From Solanum dulcamara (lineage: Eukaryota; Streptophyta; Magnoliopsida; Solanales; Solanaceae): a stretch of DNA of 64,000 bases. The position numbers were made by a program, and so were the translations under genes. The notes under the pieces are model-generated. The model was not told where the DNA came from. It searched no databases and saw nothing but the letters and a program-made list of their open reading frames with translations. Of this stretch, positions 34,776 through 46,599 are shown piece by piece. The stretch lies in NCBI RefSeq assembly GCF_947179165.1, contig NC_077241.1, positions 28,967,746 to 29,031,745 on the forward strand. Reading direction: 5' to 3'. Within the stretch, counting starts at the first letter, position 1. Each line of letters begins with the position of its first letter.

Positions 34776-35638
34776 AGTGTTTAGCGGGTTTGAATATGTG
34801 TTATCGATATGGTCAGCCGGGTCATCATGCTAAGGAGTATAAGTCTAAATATGATCGTCCTCAAAGCCAAGTTACTCAAGGTGCCCAAGTGCAACCAAAA
34901 GGTGGTCAAGGCAATAACCGATTCTATGATCTTCATGGTAGACAAGAGGTAGAGAAGACTCCCAATGTTGTTACCAGTATGTTGCGGGTCTTTCACTATG
35001 CTGTTTATTCCTTACTTGATCCGAGTGCAAATTTATCTTTTGTTACTCCTTATGTGGCCATGAGTTTTGACGTTATCCCCGAAATATTGATAGAGCCCTT
35101 TTTCGTATATACTCCCGTAAATGAGTCAGTTATGGCTAAAAGTGTCTATAGAAGTTGTCCGATTTTTGTTTTTCATAAAGTTACTCTGTGAGATCTAGTT
35201 GAGCTTGAGATGACTGATTTTGATGTTATCCTTGGTATGGATTGGCTATATGCATGTTATGCTTCTATTAATTGTAGAACCCAAGTGGTTAAGTTTCAAT
35301 TTTCAAATGAGCCTATCCTAGAATGGAAGGGTAGTAATTTTGTGTTCAAAGGTCAAGTCATTTCGTGCCTTAAAGCTCAGAAAATAATTTCTAAGGGTTG
35401 TATCTACCAACTTGTGAGGGTTAGGGATACTAATTCTGAAGCCCCTACTCTAGAGTTGGTCCCCATTGCTAATGAGTTTTCAGATGTGTTTCCCGATGAT
35501 CTACCCAGTGTTCCTCTCGAATGGGAAATTAATTTTGGTATAAACCTTCTTTCGAGTACTCAACCCATTTTTATCCCTCCTTACCAAATGGCTCCGGCGG
35601 AACTAAATGAGTTAAAAGATCAATTTAAAGACTTGTAA
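34679..35638 (+). pseudogene. Element D zinc knuckle and aspartic protease remnant
   Basis: Reads CKKCGKNHKGECLAG, then a knuckle CYRYGQPGHHAKEY in which two of the three Cys ligands are Tyr. The protease follows as LLDPSANLSFVTPYVAMSFD (the usual Gly after DP is Ser). A stop at 35189-35191 replaces Arg or Gln. Then comes [20 protein letters not shown] and the protease-RT linker, with [14 protein letters not shown] and [17 protein letters not shown], ending at a stop in 35636-35638. Confidence 0.9.
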
Positions 35639-36360
35639 GACAAAGGTTTCATTAGACCAAGTATATATCCCCAAGGGGTTCTCTCATTTTGATTGATAGA
35701 AATAAGGATGGTTCACTACGTATGTGCATTGACTAATACCAATTGAACAAAGTAACCATCAAGAATAAATATCTAATTCCAAGGATAGATGATTTGTTTG
35801 ACCAATTACAATGGGAAAATTACTTTTCTTAGATTGATCTCCATTTCGGTTATCACCAACTAAGGGTGAGGGGGTGTGATATTCAAGGTATGGCCATTAT
35901 GAGTTCTTAGTAATGTCATTTGGTTTAATAAATGCCCCCGTGGCATTCATTGATTTGATGAATAGGGTGTTTAAATATTATTTAGATGTGTTTGTGATTG
36001 TGTTGATTGATGATATTCCGGTTTACCCTCTAAATGAGGAGGAACATGCTAATCACTTAAAGATTGAGTTGCAAACTCTAAGGGATAAACAATTATTTGC
36101 CAAGTTCAATAAGTGTGAGTTTTGGTCAAGGGAAGTGGTTTTTCTTGGTCACATTGTGTCCGGTGAAGGGATTATGGTTAATCCCAAGAAAATTGAGGCA
36201 GTTAAAAATTGGCCTAGACTATTGTTCCCTTCAGATATTAGAAGTTTTTTGGTCCTAGATGGATACTATAGGAGTTTTGTAGAAGGGTTCTAATCAATCT
36301 CGTCACCTTTGACTAAGTTCGCCCAAAAGAAAGTGAAATTTTAATGGTCGGAAGCTTGTG
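35639..36360 (+). pseudogene. Element D reverse transcriptase remnant
   Basis: The first half (35639-35910) is frameshifted. From 35913 the frame is open: [59 protein letters not shown]. Unlike element B it keeps the catalytic DD pair. A stop follows FVEGF at 36291. Confidence 0.9.
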
Positions 36361-36409
36361 ATAAGAGTTTCCAAGAGCTGAAAGATCATCTTACCACCTC
36401 CCCTATTTT

Positions 36410-36733
36410 GACCATGCCGTAAGGGTTTGATGGTTTTGTGTTGTATTGCGATGCTTCAAGAGTTGGTCTTGGTTGTGTTTTGATGCAACATGGTAAGGTG
36501 ATATCCTATGCTTCTAGGCAACTTAAAGTGCATGAAAAAAACTATCCAACTCATGACTTGGAGCTAGCGGCGGTTGAGTTTGCTTTAAAGATTTGGAGAC
36601 ATTATCCTTATGGTGTCTATGTGGATATGTTCACCGATCATAAGAGTTTACAATATCTGTTTAAGCAAATGGACTAGAACCTTCGTTAAAGGAGAAGGCT
36701 TGAATTATTGAAGGACTATGATATGAGTGTGTT
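36410..36733 (+). pseudogene. Element D RNase H remnant, truncated
   Basis: Open from 36438: [59 protein letters not shown], then a stop and RRRLELLKDYDMSV. The Asp, Glu and Asp set of RNase H is visible. The element breaks off in mid-domain at about 36733, where an inverted LTR fragment starts. Integrase is missing. Confidence 0.9.
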
Positions 36734-37304
36734 TGTCACACCACAAAATAGGGGAGGTACAACTGGCACTCGATACCGTAATTGATTGAGTTAGCCACAG
36801 AACATACTAACTAACTAAACTGGGGGCCCAAAATATCGGGCAACACAACATCTTAAATTCTAAGCCTGGACCGTTATGGTCATGACTTGGATAACGGTAA
36901 ATCATAAAATCAAAGGTATATAAGCCAAGATGATAAAGTACTAGCTAGCCGACGAGGCTGCAACAGAAGACATACATGCATACACACACATATATATACA
37001 TACCAAGCCTTTGGGCTGGAGACTTAAAGCTACAAAAAGGAAACCTAGAATATTGTGTCCACAATAGCCTCTAAAAGTGTCACAAGCACTGTCAGGACTA
37101 GGCCCCGACTATACCCAAACTGTACAACAAAATTAAACATCCTATGAAAGCTTTAGGAAGAGGTGGAGCTTACCAACTCACAGCTGAATCCCGAATCCTA
37201 GCGGAGGGGTCGATCAGAATCCCTACCTAGACCTGTACGCACTAAACAAAAATGTAGTGTCCCTAGGCAACAACACATCAGTAAGAATAAAATGTACTGG
37301 TATG
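36734..37304 (-). repeat. LTR fragment in minus orientation
   Basis: Starts TGTCACACCAC, the minus-strand form of an LTR end in GTGACA. It carries text typical of the R/U5 part of these LTRs (AACACATCAGTAAGAATAAAATGTACTG). The other end is lost: from about 37305 the sequence matches a different LTR in plus orientation. Confidence 0.65.
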
Positions 37305-38092
37305 TAAGCCCTAGTAGCAACCTCTAGTCCCTTAAACTATGTTGTCACCATAGGATTACCAATATGTCCTAGTTAGTGGATCCACATATAGCACATGATT
37401 ATGATAATGTTTGGATGGAGTCTACCGTGGCAAGTAGTCTCCCCCTTCTCGATGTAGGGATCATCTGATTCCATACAATAGCTATGATGGTCTTAATGTC
37501 AGTTACGGTTATCATCCACATATGTAAGTCCTTATGATGTTTTGATGCATTGACCAATGAGATAAATATTTTAATATTTACATGGTTTTACTCATGTTTT
37601 AAGAGATATTGGTCTTGCATCCCATGATTTTGTTCATGTATGTTCTCATATACTTTACTAACTTATACTTTTTGCCTACATTGTATCATAATATAGGGTC
37701 CAACGATCACATTTATCCTCCTCCCGCTCGTGGCTAGAGCTTGCTATAGTAGTATTGGTGGTGAGTCCTCATGTTACGAGGACGAGACATTTTACTTTCA
37801 TGTTATCATTTTGACTTCTTCATTTCTCTTATGCTGTAATGGGGAGCTAGGGACTTGTCTTATGCCCCCGTCGAGTTAGTAAAGGTATGTTAGATAGTAC
37901 GAGTCTATGTTGTTTCTTTTACTTATTTTGAGACTTATGTTCTATAATGAGATTTCGCTTCTATATCTTTAGTTGGTATTGTTTACGTTATTTACCTTAT
38001 ATATGCTATGAACGATATGCTAAGAGGCATGGTTGGGGTCCCATGGGATTCTAATGGTCATGTCAAGGTTTTCCCTAATTCGGATCATGACA
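37305..38092 (+). repeat. 3' half of a B/D-type LTR in plus orientation
   Basis: Matches 32812-33639: CTAGTAGCAACC, ACTATGTTG, GTGGATCCACATATAGC, GAGTCTACCGTGGCAAGTAG, CTTCTCGATGTAGGGATCAT. It ends GGATCATGACA at 38092. The start is truncated at about 37305. No primer site follows. Confidence 0.78.
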
Positions 38093-38570
38093 ATTTCTCA
38101 TTTTCAAACTGTCAAGCCTTAATCTACTCAACCAAAAGTGTTTATGCCTCAACACAAACAAGAACTCTCTCAATCTCCAAAGTATCTAGTCTCACAAAGC
38201 TATTATCCAAGGACTGAACATCTATATCCAAAGATCCCCTCTATCTACAACTTTGTCAAGCTACCCATGTTAACCATTCCTTATGACCCAAGGCATCCGC
38301 CTTTACATTAGTGTTGTTCGAATGATAAAAATGATCATATCATAATCATTAAGCTTCTCAAAACATCATTGTTGTCTCAAATTGAGATCCCTCTTACTTA
38401 AAATATATTGAAAGTAGCAAGATCCATGAAAACCTCATAATGCACGGAGGTAATGTCTCTAAATCTTCAAACCAAATACTATTGCTTGCAACTCTAGATC
38501 ATGAGTAGACTAGTTCTTTTGGTGAACCTTCAGCTATCTCGAAGCATTTACTATCAGCTTGACTTTTTGC
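38093..38570 (-). pseudogene. Gypsy RNase H scrap, minus strand
   Basis: On the minus strand, around 38535-38440, the text reads LKVHQKN, a stop, STHDLEL, then AIVFGLKI. Near 38260-38310 it reads ADALGHKEW, matching the end of RNase H (ADALSRK). It is about 450 bp, frameshifted, and opposite in strand to the LTR piece beside it. Confidence 0.75.
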
Positions 38571-38872
38571 ATTTACGATGTTTGATCCACGACCTCTCTC
38601 TAGCTTTTATAAAATTCTGAACTCTTTTCTAAATTATGAGGGGCCTCTATTTATAGTTATAGGATGGATAGGTTGTAACAAGAATAAACTCTTTCCGGCC
38701 AATCATCTTGGAGTTGACACAATGATATTTGATTGGTCAAAATAAGTCACTTGTACACATAACACATTTTTATTGACCTTTGATTTGACTAAGAATAATA
38801 TGTCATTTTGGCATATGACATGATTCTATTGGCTCCTGTATTTGACTTTTTGACACATGACACCAGTTTAAG
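38571..38872 (-). promoter_or_regulatory. Possible truncated LTR promoter on the minus strand
   Basis: On the minus strand a TATA box TATAAATA (38648-38655, in ACTATAAATAGAGGCCCC) is followed by an A/G-rich leader. About 200 bp further upstream is TGTCATGTGTCAAAAAGTC, which could be an LTR start (its end is near 38859). This may be the U3/R part of another element. No partner LTR is in the window. Confidence 0.4.
38868..38872. repeat. Left TSD (TTAAG) of solo LTR H
   Basis: TTAAG here matches TTAAG at 53576-53580. The sequence between, minus element E, is one LTR with TG..CA ends. Confidence 0.92.
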
Positions 38873-39112
38873 TGTTACACCCTACACTCTCGAGCTCGGA
38901 ATATTTCTTAAGCTTCTTAGAAGATATCATGTGAGTCGGATAATCTACTACTATATCACACAACTCTAAAGAAGGAAGAATGTGTTACCCTATGGTAGGA
39001 AAGGTTGGAAATAGGTTATAAGAATTTGAGGGGAGTTGGAGGCTAAGAAATGAGTCGTAGGACTCGACTTACGTATGAAAGCTACCAACTTGAAAAAATC
39101 TTACATTCTTAA

Positions 39113-39948
39113 GCTACTTGAGTTCATACCAAGATTACGTAGTAAGGAGTGCATGGGCTCTTAAAGTAAGATAAAATTACAAACCCACGAGGAGAGAAGA
39201 GAACGACATGTGGCAGCAAGAGAAGGCGCCATGTGGCAGCCTAGGAAGGTGACACGTGTAAGCAGGTGACCCACCTGCTTGGGATTAAGTAGGTGACCCA
39301 CCTACTTGGGGGTGAGCCCCACTAAGGACATGTGGCAGCCCCTAATTGGTTGCATGGTTACGTTGGTCCAATAAGGGTTTTCTTTCAACTCTCTTATTTT
39401 TTCCAAGTGTACAACTAAAGAAATGATTCCGTAGGCATCGTAAGATACATATATACATCTCCACGTGCTTGAAGAACACCGTAGATAATTAATTCATGGA
39501 GGAAAATTGGAGACTTACCTTTTTTTTCCTTGTTTCCGTAGGTAGTCTCTCTTTCTCTCACGATTTCTCTCTTAGTTTCTAGGCTTTCTTTTCTCTTCTT
39601 GGCTGAATTTTTGGCTAAGGATCAGATTATTAGTCATATAACATACATATATATGTTGGCTTAGGAGGTGACACATGTCATCTCCATAGGGTGACACGTG
39701 TCCAACCCTTATTGGACCAACGTAACCATGCAACCAATTAGGGGCTGCCACGTGTCCTTAGTGGGGCCCACCCCCAAGTAGGTGGGTTACCTGGTTGGGA
39801 TACATGCTTCTACGTGTCACTTTCCTAGGCTGCCATGTGGCGCCTTCTGTTGCTGCCACATGTCATTTTCCTCTCTCCTCGTGGGTTTGTAATCTCATCT
39901 TACTTTAAGAGCCCATGCACTCCTTGCTACGTAAGCTTGGAGAACCAA
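39113..39948. repeat. Inverted duplication (foldback) in U3 of solo LTR H
   Basis: The arm at about 39113-39380 reappears reverse-complemented at about 39700-39948. Checked pairs include GCATGGGCTCTTAAAGTAAG at 39150 with its complement near 39910, and GGTTGCATGGTTACGTTGG at 39349 with its complement near 39725. Arms are about 250 bp and roughly 90% identical by eye. The 320-bp spacer is also LTR sequence in reverse orientation (TTAATTCATGGAGG). Transcripts through it could fold into a long hairpin. Confidence 0.9.
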
Positions 39949-39952
39949 GGAG

Positions 39953-39957
39953 AGGGG
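39953..39957. repeat. Left TSD (AGGGG) of element E
   Basis: AGGGG at 39953-39957 and again at 51011-51015, directly outside the TG..CA ends of element E. Confidence 0.95.
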
Positions 39958-42900
39958 TGTTACACCCCACCCTTTTTAAACTCAGAATGTCTCATAAGTT
40001 CCTTGGACATTACCATATGAACCGTATATGATACGACACTATCAAATGACTCCAACGAAGGGAGGATGTGATACCCCATGGTAGAGAAGGTTGGAAGGGG
40101 AATCATAAGAATCCGGAAGGAATAGGAGGCCAAGTAACGAGTCGTAGGACTCGACTTATCTACGTAAGCTACTAATTTAGAAATCTTACATACATGAGTT
40201 ACTTGATTACATACCAAGCTTACGTAGCAAGGGTTTCATAGGCTCTTAAAGTGAGACGATATTACGAACGAGATTACGAACCCAGGAGGAAGAGAAAAAA
40301 ATTTCGCGGGGCAGCCAATGGGAGGGTGACACGTGGCTGCACCTAAGCAGGCAGGTGACCCACCTGCTTGGGGTAAAGTAGGTGACCCACCTGCTTGGGG
40401 GGAGGTGGACCCCACTGCCACATGGCAGCACCCCATTGGCCGCATGTTGAGGTGGCCCAATAAGGGGATGACACGTGTCACCCTTAGGGGCTGACATGTG
40501 TCACCTCATATATATATGTATATATGATTCTTAAGCTGTTCATTATCCAAAAACAGCAGCCAACATAGAAAACAAAAACGTGAAGAACCAAAAGGAACAA
40601 GGCAGCAACATTTTGGAAGAATTAAAGGTGAGTTTTCCAATTTTCTTCCGTGAATTAATTATATACGGTGTACCTTAAGTATGTGGATACGTATATATGT
40701 ATTTTAAGACCTTCATGGAAGTAAAACTCCAGCTTTTCAATTGGAATTTGGAAGAGAAAATAAGAGAAAGTCGAAGGAGAAAATGTTAAGAATTAATTAA
40801 CCAACCCGTTTTTGGAAGGGACAGTGATTAGTAATATTGGTATAACTTCTTGTGTACAGATTTGTTTCGAGTGATTTAATATGTTTTGGAAAGGTATTTC
40901 GTGGCTCTATATCTTTCATTCAGACTCCAAAATCCAGTTGTACTTGTATCAGTTCGAAAAATGGTAATAAAGTGTAGAGGAGGTTCTGCTCAGATTTGGT
41001 TTTGGGAAATTCTACACGGACAACTGTAAGTATTTTGGTCATATCTTTTTGTACAAAATTGATGTAGGGTTGATTCGAAATTGTTTGCGACCCTAAGACA
41101 TATGTATATAACTTTCATGAAGGGCGTAAATCCTGTTTCCCTCCATTACCCCTTCGAAACGAAGCGACAAGGTGAAACAATAAACTGTCCAGATTTCACA
41201 TTTTGGATAGTTTTGGCGAGTTTGACGAGTTTAACGTAAGGTAAGGTTTCTTCTTTAAATTTGAGCTTTATGTGTTCTGATGGAGCATGTTACACTCTCT
41301 ATTGGTGGCTGGAAATATGAAAATGGCTTAGAAATACTTGGCGTTCGTAATAAACTAATTTGTAGTCGTTATAGTTGAATTGTTGTCGAAATAAAGTGTC
41401 GTTCTTGTGAGTTGCTGCTGCAGGGGTGTGGCTTGTTGTTGCAGGGCCTAAATATGTCCTAATGTGGGTTAGGGTGTTGCTGGTATAAGCCACATGACCC
41501 CTCGTTACGTATAATTAAAGGCGTCACAAAATAAAGGCTAGACGCCCTATTGAGATATCGTATTTTTTTTATAAGTTGTTTGGAGTGTATGTTGTATATT
41601 GTTGGTATGAATTGCTGCAGGTTGTTGTTGTTGGTTGGCTGTAGGTCTTAGGGACCTAATTGGAAATTTTGATGGGGCATATTATAGGGGAGGTGCTGCC
41701 CAATTTTCGTTAACGCCTTAACAAACTAAAGGACTAGTCGAGGAAACGACTAAGGAAATAGATTCCATTAACATTAAGGCATAATCCAAGATGCTGGAAA
41801 GTTTAGAGTAGTTGATATTCGTATTACTTTCATATTGAATAGGTTCGGAAGACGACGAGACGAGCAGGATAAAGGGTAACTCCCAAAAGGTATGTAAAGC
41901 TTTCTCTTGGCATGTTTTGGTATAAGTTCGTACAGCTATCTTTCTTTCCTTTTGGCAAGTTTTAGCCTTAAGTGAAGTGTGTGTGGAATGTGGGGATAAT
42001 TCTATTCCCAAAACTCCAAGTATGCCTCATAACCCATATCCACTGCTTAGTATTGGAATTTCTGCAAGAATTGAGTATTGCCTAGTAAGGCTTTTATGTG
42101 TTAAACACTAGTATGTGGAAAGCTATCTCTCATTTCCTATGATTCGTATTTGATACGAAAGTGAGATTATGATGCCATAATGATTCACCGAGCCCCATGA
42201 TGGGCCGGGTATGAAATATGTGTATGCAGATCCCATAAAGGAAAGTACAGACCACATATAGTTTATTCTCTTTCTTCTTCTGGCATGTCTTAGTTCTAGA
42301 TTAAAATGATATGAGTTCCGAGGTAACTCCATTCTTAGCATCTCTTATTTACGTCTGAATATCGAACTTTTATAATAATCGAACTATTTCCCTGGAAACT
42401 TTTATATGTTAAAAAGGTAACAAATGTACAGGCTCTAAGTCTTACACACTATATGTTAACAAATGTTTCTGGTTCCATAAGCGATTTGGCTTTACTTTAG
42501 TACATGTCTAGGAGCCCCGAGATTATAATTGAGACAGCCCATAATGGCATTTAGAGGACACTCGAGATTACTACACCGCTACTCGGGTTCTCAAATAAAA
42601 GCTTAATTTTTTTTTATTCTGTCGAGTCTCTGATAATGATTTAAATTGCATATAGTTACTCACTACTCTACTCGTGTATATTGTAACACTTCTTTCACTG
42701 AGTCCCGGGCCAGGATATGTTCTCGTGCACAGTTCACTGCATTATTCACTGAGTCCCTCAATAGAGGGCCAGGATACGTGTATAAATATATGATGATGTG
42801 TTGTAATAAGGTGGTGATGGCACTGGGGCCATGATGGTTTTACAGAGATGATTTTACAGAGATGATTCACCGGACCCCCGAAAGGGCCGGCTATATGATA

Positions 42901-43549
42901 TGACTCGAACATGCATGTTTTTGTAATTCATAAAGTACAGGTACAGGTTTCTGAATTGATATCTTATCCCCTGATTCTCTATCTCGGATATGTTTCCAGT
43001 TGTATTATATTATGTTTTACATACTCAGTACACATATCGTACTGACCCCCTTTCTCGGGGGGCTGCGTTCATGCCCGCAGGTACAGATACAGATTTTAGG
43101 AGTCCGTCAGCTTAGGATTCCATGCAGCTCAGCTGGAAGAGGCTTCATTGTATCGGAGCCTAGTTTTTGATACTGTCCACGGATGTATAGAAATTGTTTT
43201 ATCCATTCAGGGGTACGGCGGGGGCCCTGTCCCGCCATATGTTGTCATTTATATGTTTAGAGGTCTGCAGACATGTATATGTGGGTTGTGTATGTCAGTT
43301 TGATTCAGCTGGGTCTACATGATATATGATATATGTTATTATGTTATGGCAGCCTTGTCGGCTTGCGTGCCCTATCGGGTTGTGGTACAAATGAAAAGGG
43401 CTACAGGTTTATGAAAATGTTATCGCCCAGTGGGGCTTTATTACATGATATTGTTTTATTTATGATTCAATGTGACCTCAGCTAATAGATATATGTATGG
43501 GGGGTCCAGGTAGGACCCCAGTCATGGCCTACGGGGTTGGGTCGTGACA
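39958..43549 (+). repeat. 5' LTR of element E (3592 bp)
   Basis: TGTTACACCCCACCC to GGGTCGTGACA. Holds the promoter zone near 40320-40525 and scattered GAGTCCC..GGGCCGG units at 42175-42900. Small open frames on either strand recur identically in the 3' LTR simply because the LTRs are identical; none resembles a protein. Confidence 0.96.
40326..40526 (+). promoter_or_regulatory. LTR E promoter zone: G-boxes followed by TATA
   Basis: Includes GTGACACGTGGC (about 40326), the perfect palindrome TGACACGTGTCA at 40469-40480, CTGACATGTGTCA at about 40491-40503, and a TATA-rich run at 40508-40524 (ATATATATATGTATATA). The spacing of enhancer-like G-boxes 30-60 bp before a TATA box is what a Pol II U3 promoter should show. 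An identical copy is 7461 bp downstream in the 3' LTR. Confidence 0.65.
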
Positions 43550-43553
43550 GAAG

Positions 43554-43565
43554 TGGTATCAGAGC
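43554..43565 (+). other. Primer-binding site of element E (initiator tRNA-Met)
   Basis: TGGTATCAGAGC, an exact copy of the plant initiator tRNA-Met complement, four bases after the LTR end. Confidence 0.97.
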
Positions 43566-45918
43566 AGTTCGTCCTTGGAGTATCTGCAGACCGTGTCTAA
43601 TAGAGTCTTGGTTATCGATGTGTTGCGCGCCACATCTATAAACAGGAAGCTATAGGACATTTAGGATGTTACCTTTCTTCTACATCTGAGATCGTGCTTT
43701 AGATCCGAGTCATAGGAAAAATTCCTTATAATAACCTTGGATCTTAACAGAAGGACGACACCAACAGAAAGAAGTAATTGACGACATGGAAAGTTACAAA
43801 TCATGAAGGTAAGTAAAGTTAAGCCACAAAAGATATTCGTCGGGTAAGGTATTGAAGTAGAAGTATTATTGAAATGTAAAGTTGAAACCTGAAAGAAAAG
43901 CAGATAGAAAGTGCAACAGATGCAGTGTGAAGTGGGACATATGAGGTAAGTCCAGTATTTTTATATGATTGTTGACGTTGAAATCCCTGTGTGGCTGCGA
44001 TATGAGATGATATTGAAAGCCCTGTGCGGCTGTGATATGATATGTATATATATATGTTGCCCCTGTGAGGCATTGTTGGTATTTTCTGCGTGCAGGTTTT
44101 GAGATAGTAAGAAATATAGAGGAAACTCTGCCGAAATTTTCCCAGAACAAAGAACAGGGAATGAAACATAGATTTTTGAGATGTCTAAGGAATTAATACC
44201 AAGTACCCCTACTGTGTTCAACTAAAGCTGTAAGAGGTACCCTTTAGGTGGTCGATAAGGGGCACCCTTTTCACTCGAAGAATTTTATTTCGGAGGAACA
44301 AAGGCTTATTTAAGTAGTAAAGTTCAGATTACGGTATCTCTAGCCATATTTGTATTGTAGGAATATACACAGAAGGCTCAGAATGAAGGATAAGATGTCC
44401 CGCGAATGAGTTTCACTTTTTTTTTAAAAATAAATAAAATACCAAGCCCTCAACTCCTAATTCTAAACTAGATGAGTGTTCATAACTCGAACATAAACTC
44501 AGAAGGACACCAGGTAGGTCAAGTACAAAACAAAAGGGGGTACTGTGATGTTTTAGAGGTTCTGATTTCTTCCAACAATGGTTGGAAAATGATGTATGAC
44601 AATAATTTATAATTTGCCACCGACTAATTAGGGAAAGAACTTCTAATAGAAGCACCACAAAGAGATGTCAGAAACTGAATGCAGATACGAATTAAAAAGG
44701 GGATATATGAGTATGAATTAAATAGTGTGATACCAGTATGCAAGGATAAAGTGAGACAGCTAATAAGGCGCCATTGGTAGCGGCTAACTAAGTTAAAAGT
44801 CTGCATTGAGAACGCAGTAAGAGCATGGAGCTTAAGATACAAAAAATGACGCGGGTACACCACGTCGCCCTAAAAATAGTGGAACCCTCAAGGGACGAGG
44901 ATGGCAAACTTAAAGAATAATTGGAACAACTTCCATTCATCCGAAGAAACAAAGGATATAGGTTGAGACAAAACCACTACTTCGAGAAAACCTGGAATAG
45001 TTATTGTCGGAATACTAGCACTACCTAATTGGGATCGGAACAACTACATGTGCTAAGTAATTCTTGGAAAAAGAAAAAGTAGAAGGTGGCCTTGGACGAG
45101 TTGTTCCCTGGGTCACATTGTTCAAGTACTGATTAGTAGATAAGACGTCACGTTAGATATGGAAAGGTTCTCATCGCTTCATAATTTAATCAAGTCTCCG
45201 TACGCGGATAGTCAGATTAGAAACATGCTGATAAACGAAGACATGATGCGGTACCAAATAGATTGGTGAAAGGAATTGGACAAAAATTTAGACTGGACAT
45301 AGAGACGTAGAACAAAGTACAAACAGAGGAAAGTGCGGGTACCCCCTAAAGGGGGGAAGTTAATGAGAAAATGGAAAAGGTATGAGGAGGCAATTGATAT
45401 AGCAATAAATGTGAGATAGACGTCTAAACTTCGATAAGATATCTTGCTAAACCAAGTTGGAAAGGTCCGGAAGTTACCAATAATTGGATGGAAGTCGGAA
45501 TGCTACATAAGGTAGCGTTAAGAAGTTTGTGACGAGACCCTCAAAAACATAACACTAGAAGGCGGCTGCGTATAAAAACAGAAGAATGTACCAATGAAAG
45601 GATATCGAATAATTCAAGAGACACTACAAAGGATAACGACAGTATGCTAGACCAAAAGCCAAATGTTAGTTGTAGAGTTAGTCGCAAATGATGTTGCGAT
45701 AGATAAATAACCAAAGAAAAAGGAATAGAAATCCTCCTGTGGTAGAAAATAAGGAGAACACAAAGGGAATAAAGGATCGTGGAGCTAAAGGTCTACGCCG
45801 ATACTAGATGTAAGATAACAGACTAAAGGACAGGGCAAAACATAAAGACTCGCGAGACAACACTGAGGTAAATCTAGAGCTAAGTTGAGTGCCCGCACCT
45901 CATGGAAAAGGTTACAAT
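43566..45918 (+). pseudogene. Element E leader and 5' internal region, no intact frame
   Basis: The leader to about 43700 matches element C (27030-27150, reverse). The rest includes 44091-44304 and 44989-45053, which match the window's first 272 bp. I see no gag or RT motif that survives in any sense frame. The only longer open frames are antisense (for example around 43866-44221) and have no recognisable domain. Confidence 0.7.
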
Positions 45919-46038
45919 GAAACGCGACACAAAGACTTCCCATGAAGGTCACCCATCCCGATCTTACTCTCACCCCAGCACGCTTAACTTCAATATTTTG
46001 ATGGAACTTAATGCGTTAGTACTGGTGTGATCGCGTGA
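45919..46038 (-). pseudogene. 5S rRNA-like sequence inside element E (antisense to the element)
   Basis: On the minus strand the 120 bp read GCGATCACACCAGTACTAAC, then GAAGTTAAGCGTGCTGGGG, GGGATGGGTGACCTTCATGG and GAAGTCTTTGTGTCGCG, aligning end to end with plant 5S rRNA. The A-box part is better kept than in element C, while the intermediate element is more damaged. It occupies the same place as the copy in element C (620 bp before the integrase HPQTDG position, against 613) and the flanks are homologous. So this is one ancestral insertion carried by the family. Confidence 0.93.
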
Positions 46039-46599
46039 GATGGAAGAATCTGAACTAGTAACGGAGAAACGATATAAGATTGTGTACCCAGAGTATTATA
46101 AGATACATTAAGGAAATTGTAACAAGGGCTTAAGAAAAAAAAGAAGGATTAGCTAATTGCTAATTGATGACGCACTCGAATGCCACAACTCGTCAACATA
46201 GAGCTAGTTAATGAGAGGGAAACCGCAGAATGGCTATATAGGCCAGTGGGCGAGGGAATTTTGACACCACTTGGTAGCCAACTTTGAGGGCAAAAAAAAA
46301 AAAAGCAGGATCCAAAAGATCAAACGCCAGTTAAAGTTCTGAAAGGAGTCGAGAAGGACTATACGAGGCTAATGGTTCCCAGATTATTAACGTCATTAGG
46401 AACCTATTTTGTACTCTGTAAGAGTAGGGTGCTATATGGGTTATTGTGAGTAGGCTAACGAATCTTCTTATTTGCTTCCAAGCAAGACCACCTATGCTGC
46501 TAGAACTAGGTGAAGTTATATGACAAGGAAGTAGTAAGGTTTCGTGAGGTTTTGTCATCTAATATCCCATATAAAGGGACTTTAATTATAATTAATGCC

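Noticed and set aside
38571..38872. Endogenous pararetrovirus promoter
   Set aside because: A TATA box and leader on the minus strand are suggestive, but adjacent coding scraps are gypsy RNase H and no virus-like motif is visible; kept only as a possible truncated LTR.
39960..43000. Several 60-97-residue frames repeated identically at +7461 bp
   Set aside because: They are duplicates only because the LTRs of element E are identical. No domain, and they differ or break in the related LTRs H and G.
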